A DNA stretch of 64,000 nucleotides from an uncultured Coriobacteriaceae bacterium (GTDB lineage: Bacteria > Actinomycetota > Coriobacteriia > Coriobacteriales > Eggerthellaceae): positions 214,587 through 278,586 of the forward strand of contig CALDCB010000012.1 of the NCBI GenBank assembly GCA_937937585.1, read 5' to 3'. The position numbers were made by a program, and so were the translations under genes. How positions within the stretch are numbered: position 1 is the first letter of the stretch; each line of letters begins with the position of its first letter. The notes beneath the pieces were generated by a model. That model was not told the origin of the DNA. It saw nothing but the letters and a program-made list of their open reading frames with translations, and did no database searches. Below, piece by piece: positions 51,844 to 62,606 of the stretch.

Positions 51844-52799
51844 AGTACGCAAAAGACTCACGCCCTAATGGCGTGACAGATAAAGAGTCGGCGCAGATCC
51901 TCGCTGAGGCTCTGCCTTGGATCAAGAACATCACCGGCAAAACCATTTTGGTCAAGTACGGCGGTGCCGCCATGACCGATAAGAAGCTTCGTGCCGACGT
52001 CATGAGTGACATCGTGCTACTGAAGATCGTCGGCGCGAACCCGGTTATCGTGCACGGAGGCGGCAAGGACATCTCCCGTGCGATGGATCAGGCGGGCCTT
52101 CCCGTAGAGTTCATCGACGGTCAGCGCGTTACCACTGACGAGGGCATGGACGTCGTTCGCACGGTTCTTGCGGGAAAGGTAAACCAGCAGCTGGTACGTG
52201 CTTTGAACGAGCATGGCAATTTCGGCATTGGCGTTAACGGCATCGACGGCGGAACCATCATCGCTGAACCCGCTTCGGGCGAGCTTGGCCGTGTTGGGAG
52301 CATTAAGCGAATCAACGCCGAGCTGCTCAAAGACCTTATCGCCGCCGATTACATTCCCGTTATCGCCTCGGTTGCGATCGGCAACGACGGCGGTTACTGC
52401 AACGTGAACGCCGACCTTGTTGCCAGCGAGATCGCTGTGGCGCTCGGTGCAACCAAGATCCTATTCCTTACCGACGTTGATGGTCTGTACATGGACTTCG
52501 ACGACAAGGACTCGCTTGTTTCGTCGCTTACGGTCGACGACGCTCGCCGCTTGGTTCGCGAGGGCCTTGTTTCCTCGGGTATGATCCCGAAGCTCGAGTC
52601 TTGCATCAGATCGCTTGATGGCGGCGTCGAGCGTGCCTATATGATCAACGGAACCGTGCCGCATTCCATCTTGATCGAGCTTCTTACCAGCGCCGGCGTG
52701 GGAACGGCCGTGTATGTCGAGGGCGACGAAGTCGAGAACCCTTCGGCGCATCCTTTGGGAAGGTTCGCTTCGAAGCTTCTCGAGAACAAGGGTTTTTAA
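51840..52799 (+). CDS. argB: Acetylglutamate kinase
   Basis: A 319-residue amino-acid kinase: KTILVKYGGAAMTD (phosphate-binding loop), VIVHGGGKDISRAMDQAG, GYCNVNADLVASEIAVALGA, LFLTDVDGLYMD and EGLVSSGMIPKLESC. The N-terminal helix before the core (MKYAKDSRPNGVTDKESAQI) is of the type found in arginine-inhibited hexameric enzymes, so feedback inhibition by arginine is likely. It starts at ATG 51840 inside the argJ stop. Confidence 0.96.
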   Translation: MKYAKDSRPNGVTDKESAQILAEALPWIKNITGKTILVKYGGAAMTDKKLRADVMSDIVLLKIVGANPVIVHGGGKDISRAMDQAGLPVEFIDGQRVTTDEGMDVVRTVLAGKVNQQLVRALNEHGNFGIGVNGIDGGTIIAEPASGELGRVGSIKRINAELLKDLIAADYIPVIASVAIGNDGGYCNVNADLVASEIAVALGATKILFLTDVDGLYMDFDDKDSLVSSLTVDDARRLVREGLVSSGMIPKLESCIRSLDGGVERAYMINGTVPHSILIELLTSAGVGTAVYVEGDEVENPSAHPLGRFASKLLENKGF

Positions 52800-52860
52800 T
52801 CGTCGGCAAAAAAAGACAGCGCCCGTTTAATCAAGCGGGCCTCATCGGATAGAGGGAAAC

Positions 52861-54090
52861 ATGTCATTCGAAGAAGAGAAACAGCTGGAAGAAACGTACG
52901 TCATGCACACGTTCGGCCGCAAGCCTGTCGAGCTGGTTAGCGGACAGGGCATGATCGCGAAGGACGATAAAGGCAACGAATACCTTGATTTCATTGCTGG
53001 CATCGGCGTAAACAGCTTGGGCCACTGCCATCCTGCTTTAAGCGATGCGCTGGCAAAGCAGGCTTCGCGCCTGATCCATGTTAGTAATTACTACTACATC
53101 GAGAACCGCGGCGAGCTCGCTCGTGACTTGTCCGAGTTGCTGAATGAAACGGTGCCCCAGGATCAGCGCGAGCCCTGGCAAACGTTTTTCGCGAACTCCG
53201 GCGCCGAGGCAAACGAGTGCGCCATCAAGCTTGCACGTTTGCATGCACGTCGCAAGGCGCTTGAAGCCGGCTCCGACCGTATCCCGCGCACGATCGTCAC
53301 TTTGCAGCGCAGCTTCCACGGCCGCACGCTCGCTACGCTCGCCGCAACAGCCCAGCCTGCCAAACAGGAGGCCTTTCAGCCGTTGCCTGACGGCTTCGTC
53401 GCGGTGCCTGCCAACGATATCCAAGCCATAGAGGCTCTTTTCGAGCAAATGGGCAATGAAATCTGCGCGGTCCTTCTCGAGCCCATTCAGGGCGAGAGCG
53501 GTGTGCATCCTTGCACTGCCGAGTTCCTTCAGGCGGTTCGTCGCCTCACCAAGCAGCATGGTGCGCTTATGATGCTCGACGAGGTTCAGTGCGGCATGTT
53601 CCGTTGCGGCACGTACGCATTCGCCTTCCAGCATTTCGGCATCGTTCCCGACGTCGTCACTATGGCGAAGGGCATTGCGGGCGGCGTTCCTATGGGCGCC
53701 TGCGCCGCTCCTGCAAGCATCGCCTCCGCGTTCGAGCCTGGCGACCACGGATCGACCTTCGGTGGATCGAACCTTGCGATCACCGCCGCGAAAACCGTTA
53801 TCGACACGGTTAAGTCCGAGGGCATCGCCCAGAACGCCACCGAGGTTGGCGCGTATCTGCAGGAACGCCTTGCGTCGCTTGAGGGTGTCGTTGCGGTTCG
53901 CGGTTTGGGCTTGATGGTTGCCGCCGATCTAGCAGAAGGTCTTGATGCCACGCAGATCGCCGTCGATGCATTGGGCAAGGGCCTGCTTTTGAACGCAACC
54001 GGCTTGCACACTCTGCGATTCCTTCCCCCGTTGATTTGCACAAAGTATGAAGTCGACACGCTCGTCGATCGTTTGAAGCAGTTGCTGTAA
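52861..54090 (+). CDS. argD: Acetylornithine aminotransferase
   Basis: A 409-residue PLP-dependent class III aminotransferase. Features: FIAGIGVNSLGHCHPALSDA, FANSGAEANECAIKLAR, the PLP aspartate in MMLDEVQCGMFRCG, the Schiff-base Lys in VVTMAKGIAGGVPMGA, and HGSTFGGSNLAI. It converts N-acetylglutamate semialdehyde to N-acetylornithine. AGAGGG precedes ATG 52861. A short GCCCG/CGGGC hairpin lies in the 61-base gap after argB. argG follows 48 bases downstream; no argF lies between. Confidence 0.95.
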   Translation: MSFEEEKQLEETYVMHTFGRKPVELVSGQGMIAKDDKGNEYLDFIAGIGVNSLGHCHPALSDALAKQASRLIHVSNYYYIENRGELARDLSELLNETVPQDQREPWQTFFANSGAEANECAIKLARLHARRKALEAGSDRIPRTIVTLQRSFHGRTLATLAATAQPAKQEAFQPLPDGFVAVPANDIQAIEALFEQMGNEICAVLLEPIQGESGVHPCTAEFLQAVRRLTKQHGALMMLDEVQCGMFRCGTYAFAFQHFGIVPDVVTMAKGIAGGVPMGACAAPASIASAFEPGDHGSTFGGSNLAITAAKTVIDTVKSEGIAQNATEVGAYLQERLASLEGVVAVRGLGLMVAADLAEGLDATQIAVDALGKGLLLNATGLHTLRFLPPLICTKYEVDTLVDRLKQLL

Positions 54091-54138
54091 GAAAATGTGC
54101 GCCATTACAGGCGCAATGATCCTAAGAGAGGAAACATC

Positions 54139-55359
54139 ATGGCAGAGGAAAAAGAGAAAGTTGTTCTTGCCTATTCGGGCGGCCTGGATACTTCCATTTG
54201 CATCAAGTGGCTCCAGCTCGTTAAGAACCTTGACGTTATCGCTATGATCGGTGAGGTTGGCCAGGAGCATGATGGCCTCGAGGCAATTCGCCAGAAGGCC
54301 CTTCGCACCGGTGCAATCGAAGCTTATGTCGTCGATATGCGTCAGGAGTTTGCCGACGAGTACCTCACGCATGCTTTGGCTGCCAACGCCCTTTACGAGA
54401 ACAAGTACCCCTTGCTTTCCGCGCTTTCCCGCCCGGTGATCTCGAAGCATCTGGTCGAGATCGCTCATCAGCATGGGGCGAAGTACATTGCCCATGGCTG
54501 CACTGGCAAGGGCAACGATCAGGTTCGTTTCGAAACCGCTATCACTGCGCTTGACCCCGAGATCAAGATCATCGCTCCCGTCCGCGAGTGGGAATTCAAG
54601 ACCCGCCCAGAGGAAATGGATTGGGCAGAGGCTCACGGCGTCGAGGTTCCCACCACCAAGAAGACCCCGTATTCCATCGATGACAACCTGTGGGGTCGCG
54701 CTATCGAGTGCGGCATTCTCGAGGATCCCTGGAACGAGCCGCCTGAGGACATTTACACCATGACCGTTTCCCCCGAGGCTGCTCCCGACAAGCCTGAGTA
54801 CGTTGAGGTCTCCTTCGAACAGGGCATTCCTTGCGCGATTGACGGTGAAGAGGCAAGCTACCTCGATGTCATTTACAAGCTCAACGAGATCTCCGGCCGC
54901 AACGGCTTCGGTCGCCTTGACGTGATGGAAAACCGTCTTGTTGGCGTGAAGAGCCGTGAGTGCTACGAGCAGCCCGCTGCCTTGGCTCTCATCACTGCCC
55001 ATAAGGCTCTTGAGGATATGTGCCTCGAGCGCGAGGTTCTGCATTACAAGCTCGGCCTCGAACAGGAATGGGCAACCCGTGTTTACTACGGCCAGTGGTT
55101 CTCGCCGCTTAAGGACGCTATCGACGCCTTCATGACCGCTACGCAGCAGTACGTTACCGGCACGGTCCGCCTTAAGTTCTATAAGGGTAACTGCACGGTT
55201 GTCGGCCGTAAGAGCGACTACTCGCTGTACAGCTACGAGCTTGCCACGTATGACAAGGGCGACACCTTCCACCACGAGTCTGCCGCCGGCTTCATCGAGC
55301 TTTCCGCATTGCCCACCAAGGTTTGGGCAATCAACCGCCGCCAGGCAAAGGGCGAGTAG
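54139..55359 (+). CDS. argG: Argininosuccinate synthase
   Basis: A 406-residue enzyme joining citrulline and aspartate. It has the N-type ATP pyrophosphatase loop VLAYSGGLDTSICI, the family GCTGKGNDQVRFE, and TTKKTPYSIDDNLWGRAIECG. ATG 54139 follows AGAGAGGAAAC; an in-frame ATG at 54097 has no ribosome-binding site. A terminator follows at 55389 before argH. Codon use is more biased than in argCJBD. Confidence 0.97.
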   Translation: MAEEKEKVVLAYSGGLDTSICIKWLQLVKNLDVIAMIGEVGQEHDGLEAIRQKALRTGAIEAYVVDMRQEFADEYLTHALAANALYENKYPLLSALSRPVISKHLVEIAHQHGAKYIAHGCTGKGNDQVRFETAITALDPEIKIIAPVREWEFKTRPEEMDWAEAHGVEVPTTKKTPYSIDDNLWGRAIECGILEDPWNEPPEDIYTMTVSPEAAPDKPEYVEVSFEQGIPCAIDGEEASYLDVIYKLNEISGRNGFGRLDVMENRLVGVKSRECYEQPAALALITAHKALEDMCLEREVLHYKLGLEQEWATRVYYGQWFSPLKDAIDAFMTATQQYVTGTVRLKFYKGNCTVVGRKSDYSLYSYELATYDKGDTFHHESAAGFIELSALPTKVWAINRRQAKGE

Positions 55360-55388
55360 GGCAGCCCGAGCTCTGTTCCAGCCATTGA

Positions 55389-55424
55389 AGCGCGATCGGG
55401 CATTCGTCCCGGTCGCGCTTTTTC
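55389..55424 (+). terminator. Terminator after argG
   Basis: Arms AGCGCGATCGGG (55389-55400) and CCCGGTCGCGCT (55408-55419), one internal mismatch, followed by TTTTTC. It separates argG from argH, so argH may have its own promoter or rely on read-through. Confidence 0.85.
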
Positions 55425-55515
55425 TTACGACGCGCACATCGTAGGGTTTCGCGTCGTGTCAGTAAAAAGCATGCGGTTCAGCACCGCTTTCCGAAAAAGA
55501 AAAACGAGGGGGATC

Positions 55516-56907
<1,392 letters not shown>

Positions 56908-57001
56908 CAGAACTGGGGACTCGATCGTTTCGGGTTCGCCTGCTAGCTGTTTGCGGATAGGGGAATCTTCCTGAAAACCTCGCGAAAGAACGAAGGCTGT
57001 C

Positions 57002-57053
57002 AAGGCCGCTTGTCTGCAGGGAAAGGCGCAGGCAAGCGGCCTTATATGTAGTT
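57002..57053 (+). terminator. Terminator after argH
   Basis: Perfect 11-bp outer arms AAGGCCGCTTG (57002-57012) and CAAGCGGCCTT (57033-57043), with inner TCTGC/GCAGG pairing. The tail ATATGTAGTTT is only moderately T-rich. Confidence 0.7.
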
Positions 57054-57122
57054 TCGCTCGATGCACAGGGTCAATGCTAAAATGCATCTTAATTGTCTGC
57101 ATGAGGATGGAGGGTTTTGCGC

Positions 57123-59348
57123 ATGGGATCCCGCTCTATGAAGAACAGACCAAGCGCCAAGAAAAAGCACCCGGTAACAGGCGTTGCCGCTGTCTTTACT
57201 GTTCTTGGCGTTTTGATCGTGTCCCTTTGCGTGGGTGCGCTTGCGGTATGCGCATCTTGGCTTCAGGACCTTCCCGACTATAAGAACGCCGACGCGTATT
57301 TGAACGATTCGAAACCGACGGTCGTGTATGCCGCGGATGAAACCACCGAGCTTGCGCGTTTTCAACTTGAGTATCGCGAAACCATCGAGCTTTCGCAGAT
57401 CAGCCCCTATGTGCTTAAGGGAACCGTTGCTACCGAGGACGAGCGTTTTTACGACCATGGTGGCATTGACATCGCCGGCATCGCTCGTGCGTTGGTTAAC
57501 AACCTTACCGGAGGCGCACTTGAAGGTGCGTCCACCATCACACAGCAGTTGGTGCGTAACACCGTCTTGGCTGATGAGATGGATGATATCTCCATTAAGC
57601 GTAAGGTGCGCGAGGCTTATGTGGCAACCAAGCTCGAGGAGCAATACTCCAAAGACGAGATCCTCGCCATGTATCTGAACACCATCAATTACGGCTCGGG
57701 CGCATATGGCATTGAGGCAGCCTCTCAGCGTTACTTCTCAAAAAGCTGCATGGAGCTTACGCTTCCTGAAGCTGCGCTGCTTATCGGCATTCCCCAATCT
57801 CCGACGTACAACGATCCCATCAACTACCCTGACAATGCGTTGAAGCGCCGCAACGTCGTTCTTGATCGCATGCTCTCGAACGGTTATATCACCCAGACCG
57901 AACATGATCAGGCTGTGGCCGAGCCTATCAACCTCAACGTGCACTCCAACCCCGATGACGGCATCTTGGCTTACCCGTACTTCACCAGCTATGTGCGTAA
58001 TCTGCTGTACAACAGCTATAACCTGTCCTCAAGCGACATCCTCGAGGGCGGTCTTTCTGTTTACACCACGCTCGATGTCGAGATGCAGGATGCCGCTGAA
58101 GCTGCCGCTCAGAACAAGCGCGACACCTTGCCCGATGGCATTGACTGCGCAATGGCGGTGGTCGAGCCTTCCACTGGTTACGTTAAGGCAATCGTGGGCG
58201 GCGCCGATTACTATACCAACCAGGTCAACATCGCCACGGGTGACGGTGCGGGCGGCAGGCCTTGCGGCTCGGCATTCAAGGTCTTCACATTGGTTACCGC
58301 ACTCGATAAGAAGATCAACCCGCAGAGCTACATCGACTGCACGTCGCCTGCAACTATCGACGGCTACACTGTTCAGAACTACGACAACATCAACTATGGC
58401 ACTCGTACCATCACGCGCGCTCTGGCTGTGTCCTCGAACACCGGTTTCGTTCGCCTGATCTCTTCGATCGGCGTGAATGACGTGGCGCAAATGGCCAAGG
58501 CGATGGGTATCTCTTCGGAGCTTAGCCCTCAAACCGCCGGCGCGACGCTTACCCTTGGCGTCGAGAATGTCACGCCGCTCGAGATGGCCGAGGCGTTCGC
58601 CACCATCGCCAATGGCGGTGTCCACTGCGACTCCACGCCCATCATGCGCATCGAGGACCGCAACGGCAAAGTCCTTGTTGACAACACGGACGTCTCGAAG
58701 CGTAGCGAGCGCGTTATCTCCGAGGAGGTAGCTTACGCGGCAGAGCAGGTCATGGAAAGCGTCGTCAACTCCTCCGAGGGCACCGGTACCGCCGCGCGCT
58801 TGACCAGCGGTCAGGTCGTTGCCGGTAAAACGGGCACCACTGAAAGCTACAAGGACATCACGTTCTTCGGTATCATCCCCCAACTGTCGGTTGGTATTTG
58901 GTGTGGCGACCCCACCAATGTTGACTCGGTTCCTGTCGGCACCGAGTGTGCAGGGGTTTTCTCCGACTTCGTCAACCGAATCCTCTCGTACGGAGACGTT
59001 GAGCAGTGGAAGAAACCTTCGACCCAGATCCAATACGTTAACTATACCGACAAGAAATATCACATTTACGGGACGAACTACGTTAATGAATCGGCATCAA
59101 TCTCTTCGTCCAGCTCGAGCTCTTCTAGCTCAAGCTCGTCTGCTTCCACCTCGTCCGACACAGCTACTGCTGGAGGCAACGCTGGTGCCACTACCGGCGG
59201 GGGCGGGGCGACGACCGGTGGCACTACCGGCGGCGGGGGAGCTACCGGCGGCACCACCACAGGCGGCGGCGCTACCGGCGGCGGCGCTACCGGTACTGGT
59301 CCCACTGGCGGCGGCGCTGGATCAGTAACCACTTCGCCTACAGGTTAA
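57123..59348 (+). CDS. Class A penicillin-binding protein (transglycosylase/transpeptidase) with Ser- and Gly/Thr-rich tail
   Basis: A 741-residue bifunctional cell-wall synthase. A short basic cytoplasmic tail and one membrane helix (VFTVLGVLIVSLCVGALAV) precede the glycosyltransferase 51 domain (ATEDERFYDHGGIDI with catalytic Glu, GASTITQQLVRN, KVREAYVATKLEEQYSKDEI). The transpeptidase domain has the active Ser in GSAFKVF (SxxK), SSNTGF (SxN) and KTGTT (KTG). The C-terminus is 13 consecutive serines (residues 661-673) and then about 60 residues made almost only of Gly, Thr and Ala. The tail is probably wall-embedded and disordered. ATG 57123 sits about 9 bases after GGAGGG; TTG 57117 is too close. 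An extended -10 (TGCTAAAAT) ends at 57083. Confidence 0.93.
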   Translation: MGSRSMKNRPSAKKKHPVTGVAAVFTVLGVLIVSLCVGALAVCASWLQDLPDYKNADAYLNDSKPTVVYAADETTELARFQLEYRETIELSQISPYVLKGTVATEDERFYDHGGIDIAGIARALVNNLTGGALEGASTITQQLVRNTVLADEMDDISIKRKVREAYVATKLEEQYSKDEILAMYLNTINYGSGAYGIEAASQRYFSKSCMELTLPEAALLIGIPQSPTYNDPINYPDNALKRRNVVLDRMLSNGYITQTEHDQAVAEPINLNVHSNPDDGILAYPYFTSYVRNLLYNSYNLSSSDILEGGLSVYTTLDVEMQDAAEAAAQNKRDTLPDGIDCAMAVVEPSTGYVKAIVGGADYYTNQVNIATGDGAGGRPCGSAFKVFTLVTALDKKINPQSYIDCTSPATIDGYTVQNYDNINYGTRTITRALAVSSNTGFVRLISSIGVNDVAQMAKAMGISSELSPQTAGATLTLGVENVTPLEMAEAFATIANGGVHCDSTPIMRIEDRNGKVLVDNTDVSKRSERVISEEVAYAAEQVMESVVNSSEGTGTAARLTSGQVVAGKTGTTESYKDITFFGIIPQLSVGIWCGDPTNVDSVPVGTECAGVFSDFVNRILSYGDVEQWKKPSTQIQYVNYTDKKYHIYGTNYVNESASISSSSSSSSSSSSSASTSSDTATAGGNAGATTGGGGATTGGTTGGGGATGGTTTGGGATGGGATGTGPTGGGAGSVTTSPTG
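59103..59345 (+). repeat. Low-complexity coding repeat in the PBP C-terminus
   Basis: A 39-base serine tract (59103-59141, mixed TCN/AGC codons) is followed by imperfect ACCGGCGGCGG-type repeats encoding Gly/Thr/Ala to the stop codon. The second part is prone to slippage, so tail length may differ between strains. Confidence 0.85.
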
Positions 59349-59477
59349 GCGCTCGCTTGCGCAGTGGTATGCGGTTGAGTAACGGTTCCATTCGTCCGTT
59401 TCCCAACGTGGTAGATTCTCCAACGGAACTTAATGGCGCCGATCGCTCGGCTATGGATAGATCAGGAAAGAACGCTT

Positions 59478-59975
59478 ATGAACTTTGGGAAGCTCGCGGT
59501 AGCGATTTGCACAGGATCCCTCGCAGTTGCCATGCTTGCCGGCTGCACGGCAACCCCGCAGAATTCGCTCACCGACGAACAGAAGGCGAATCGCGAGTAC
59601 ATGTCTGCGGTTAACCAGAAAATGACCACGCTTGGCTCGACGCTTGATTCTTTCAACGACGCAGTTTCGCGTGAAGATGTAGTCACCATGAAGACGCAGG
59701 CGGCGAATGCGTCCAAGGTGCTCGACGAGCTCGCCAACGTGGAGACGCCTGAAGCGTTTACTGACGTACACACCAATTATGTCGACGGCGCAAAAAACCT
59801 CGAGGCTGCCCTTAACGAGTACATCGAGCTCTATTCCGAGATCCAGTCCGCCACCGAGGCGAATCCCTTTGATTGGTCCTCCTATGATCAACGCGTGCAG
59901 ACCATCCAGTCCCACTACGACGAAGGTGTCGCCGCCCTCAAGGCAGGCGACGAGGCTGTTTCCGCTATGGAATAG
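59478..59975 (+). CDS. Lipoprotein of unknown function
   Basis: A 165-residue protein. The signal peptide MNFGKLAVAICTGSLAVAML ends in lipobox LAGC, so the mature protein should be lipid-anchored outside the membrane. The mature part is predicted all-helical and acidic, with regular heptad-like spacing (VNQKMTTLGSTLDSFNDAV, AANASKVLDELANVE, NLEAALNEYIELYSEIQ), suggesting a helical bundle. Family not recognised. ATG 59478 has AGGAAAG upstream. It is 129 bases after the PBP gene and may share a cell-envelope role. Confidence 0.8.
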   Translation: MNFGKLAVAICTGSLAVAMLAGCTATPQNSLTDEQKANREYMSAVNQKMTTLGSTLDSFNDAVSREDVVTMKTQAANASKVLDELANVETPEAFTDVHTNYVDGAKNLEAALNEYIELYSEIQSATEANPFDWSSYDQRVQTIQSHYDEGVAALKAGDEAVSAME

Positions 59976-60010
59976 TCGTTTCGTCTGATAGATGCGAAGC
60001 TGCAACTTTC

Positions 60011-60048
60011 AATGGCGGGATGCGCACAGCAAAGCGCGTTCCGCCATT
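60011..60048 (+). terminator. Hairpin after the lipoprotein gene
   Basis: AATGGCGG (60011-60018) and CCGCCATT (60041-60048) with inner GCGC pairing. The tail is TCACTT, weak in T. It abuts the 60057 ATG, which argues for the later GTG start of the next gene. Confidence 0.55.
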
Positions 60049-60080
60049 TCACTTGAATGGCAACGAACGAAAGAGATGAA

Positions 60081-62528
60081 GTGACCAAGAAGATTGAGCT
60101 GCTTGCGCCTGCGGGAAACGCTGAGTGCCTTCGAGCTGCCGTAAATGCCGGCGCAGACGCCGTGTACCTCGGTTTGGGTGAGTTCAACGCTCGCCGCAAC
60201 GCCGACAACTTCACTATCGACGATTTGCGTGAATCGTGCGAGTATGCGCACTTGCGCGGAGTTCGCGTTTATGTGACGTTGAACATCGAGATATTGCCGT
60301 CTGAGCTTCAAAACGCGCTTGATTTCGCCCGCGATGCTTATTACGCCGGCGCAGACGCTTTCATTGTTCAGGATATCGGTCTGGCACAAAACCTCGCGAA
60401 GTATGTTCCCGGTGCGCGCTTGCACATTTCAACTCAGATGAATACCCACAGTGCCGCAGGTATTGAGTTCGCGGCCCGTCTAGGGGCGAAGCGCGTCACT
60501 TTGGCGCGTGAGCTTTCCGTTGCCGAGATCGCCGAGCTGGCCGAGGTCGCCGGTTCATTCGGCATGGAGATCGAGACGTTCGCGCATGGTGCCATTTGCA
60601 TCAGCTATTCGGGCCAATGCCTGATGTCCTCGATGATCGGCGGGCGTTCTGCGAATCGTGGGCTATGCGCTCAAGCATGTCGACTGCCTTATGAGCTGCA
60701 CCGCGCCGATATGGAAGGCGCGCTTCCTGCCGAGGGTGAGCATCTTTTGTCGCCGCGCGACCTTTGCTCCATCAACCTTCTTCCGCAACTTGTCGAAGCA
60801 GGCGTTTCGTCGTTCAAAATCGAAGGCCGCATGAAATCGGCCGATTACGTTTACGCCGTTACCTCGGTATATCGCTCCGTCCTTGATCGTGTCCTTTCGG
60901 GTGCCGACACCGACGCCGTTAAAGCAACCGTCGACGAAGAGAACCGTTTGGCCGAGGCGTTTTCGCGTGGCTTCACCACGGCTTACATGAATGGTAACCG
61001 CGGAAACGAGATCATGAGCTATGGCCGCCCGAACAACCGTGGCGTTTTCATCGGCCGTGTGTCTGCGATTCACGATGATGTTGCAGAGGTCGTCCCGGAG
61101 CGCCCGCTTATCGAGGGCGACGTCCTTGAATTTTGGACGAACCGCGGCCATTTCGCCGAGACGGTCGAGGACGCGACTCTAACAAGGAACGGGTCGGTCA
61201 AGATTCGCGTTTCCCAGCGCACCGGGAGGGGCGATCGCGTTTTCCGCGTACGGAGCGCCGCCTCTGCCTATCACGACGACCCGCTTGAGCCTCGAATCGT
61301 TGTCGACGGCTTCGTCGAGGCTCGCATTGGCCGCCCTTTGAAGATCTCCTTCTCATTGGCCGACGGTTCTCTTTCCTATTCGGCCGAGGGACCCATCGTC
61401 GAGGCCGCAAGAACGAAGCCGCTTGAGTTCGAGGACGTCCGCGCGCATGTTGATAGGCTCGGGCAGACGCCTTTCGCGATCCGTGATCTCTCAATCGATC
61501 TCGATGACGGGGTAGGGATGAGCTTCTCGCAACTTCACCACGTTCGTGCCGATGCGCTCGATGGTCTTGCGCAGATGCTTCTCGCTCCTTACGTTCGCGA
61601 GGTGACTCCTCGTGTGAAAGTGCCGTCTTCGCGAAAACCGCGCCGTTTTGAGGGGCGTGTTGCCTCGTGCAAAGTTGTCGCTTGGGCGACGAACCCGGCA
61701 TGCGCTCGCGCTGCGAAACGCGCCGGTGCGGACGAGGTGTACGTACCTGTTGTGAATTACCGTCGTGGCCAGGCTGTTTACGGCGGCGAACGCGTTGACC
61801 AAGCGGAGCAGGCTGGCTATCCGAAAAAGTGCATCATGGCGCTGCCCACCGTCGATCACGATCCCGTTGCGGGAACGCGTGAGTCAACCCTCGATTACGA
61901 CATATGGGATTACGTGAAGGCCGAGCGAACCGTGTACGTTGACAACATGGCCGATTGCATTCGCGCTTCGAGCATGGGCGCAACCGTTCAGCTGGGTTCG
62001 CACGTTCCGGTTACCAATGCTATGTCGGTTAAAGCCGCAAAAGACGTGGGCGCCTCTTTCGTCTGGCTTTCGCCCGAGCTTTCGCTGGGGCAGATCGCCG
62101 ACATCGCCGAGGAATCCGAGCTTCCTTTGGGCCTTACGGTCGTGGGTGCTCAAGAGGTCATGATCACCGAGCATTGCCTGCTTATGAGCCAGGGTCCTTG
62201 CGACCAGCGTTGCGCTATGTGCTCAAGGCGAGCAGTCGAGCATCATTACGTCGACCGCAAGGGTTTCTCGTTCCCGATCATCACCGACGCGCTTGGCCGT
62301 AGCCATTTGTATAACGGGGTTCAGCTTGACGTCGCGCCGACTGTGCCCGACCTGATGGACATCGGTCTTGAGGCGCTTATGGTCGACACCACGCTCATGG
62401 ACAAGAACGAGGCCTACAGTGCGGTTTCCCGTGTAGTGAAGGCTCGCGACCTTGCGCTCGGCGGTCAAGGAGCCGTTGCCAAGAAAACGGGTGTGACAAG
62501 CGGACATTTGTTCCGCGGCGTCTCATAA
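60081..62528 (+). CDS. U32-family peptidase (YhbU/RlhA-like, DUF3656-containing)
   Basis: An 815-residue protein. The N-terminus MTKKIELLAPAGNAECLRAA is the typical U32 start, so I favour GTG 60081 (AAGAG 5 bases upstream) over ATG 60057, which has no ribosome-binding site and follows a hairpin. The U32 signature ETFAHGAICISYSGQCLMSS is at about residues 169-188, with Cys-rich RGLCAQACRLPY after it. The long C-terminal half has a second Cys cluster (GPCDQRCAMCSRR), possibly an iron-sulfur site. Family members include collagenase-like proteases and RlhA, which hydroxylates 23S rRNA C2501 using prephenate. The RNA-modification role is likelier for a cytosolic protein of this architecture, but this is unproven. 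tyrS follows. Confidence 0.85.
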   Translation: MTKKIELLAPAGNAECLRAAVNAGADAVYLGLGEFNARRNADNFTIDDLRESCEYAHLRGVRVYVTLNIEILPSELQNALDFARDAYYAGADAFIVQDIGLAQNLAKYVPGARLHISTQMNTHSAAGIEFAARLGAKRVTLARELSVAEIAELAEVAGSFGMEIETFAHGAICISYSGQCLMSSMIGGRSANRGLCAQACRLPYELHRADMEGALPAEGEHLLSPRDLCSINLLPQLVEAGVSSFKIEGRMKSADYVYAVTSVYRSVLDRVLSGADTDAVKATVDEENRLAEAFSRGFTTAYMNGNRGNEIMSYGRPNNRGVFIGRVSAIHDDVAEVVPERPLIEGDVLEFWTNRGHFAETVEDATLTRNGSVKIRVSQRTGRGDRVFRVRSAASAYHDDPLEPRIVVDGFVEARIGRPLKISFSLADGSLSYSAEGPIVEAARTKPLEFEDVRAHVDRLGQTPFAIRDLSIDLDDGVGMSFSQLHHVRADALDGLAQMLLAPYVREVTPRVKVPSSRKPRRFEGRVASCKVVAWATNPACARAAKRAGADEVYVPVVNYRRGQAVYGGERVDQAEQAGYPKKCIMALPTVDHDPVAGTRESTLDYDIWDYVKAERTVYVDNMADCIRASSMGATVQLGSHVPVTNAMSVKAAKDVGASFVWLSPELSLGQIADIAEESELPLGLTVVGAQEVMITEHCLLMSQGPCDQRCAMCSRRAVEHHYVDRKGFSFPIITDALGRSHLYNGVQLDVAPTVPDLMDIGLEALMVDTTLMDKNEAYSAVSRVVKARDLALGGQGAVAKKTGVTSGHLFRGVS

Positions 62529-62606
62529 CGAGTTGGGCGCTGTGCTAGAATCGCACCCATTACCTAGAAAGATCAGTCGGCATTTGCCATTGAAAGGGGT
62601 TCCCCA

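Noticed and set aside
62529..62606. T-box leader for tyrS
   Set aside because: The gap is only 78 bases with no TGG-ACC motif or terminator stem.
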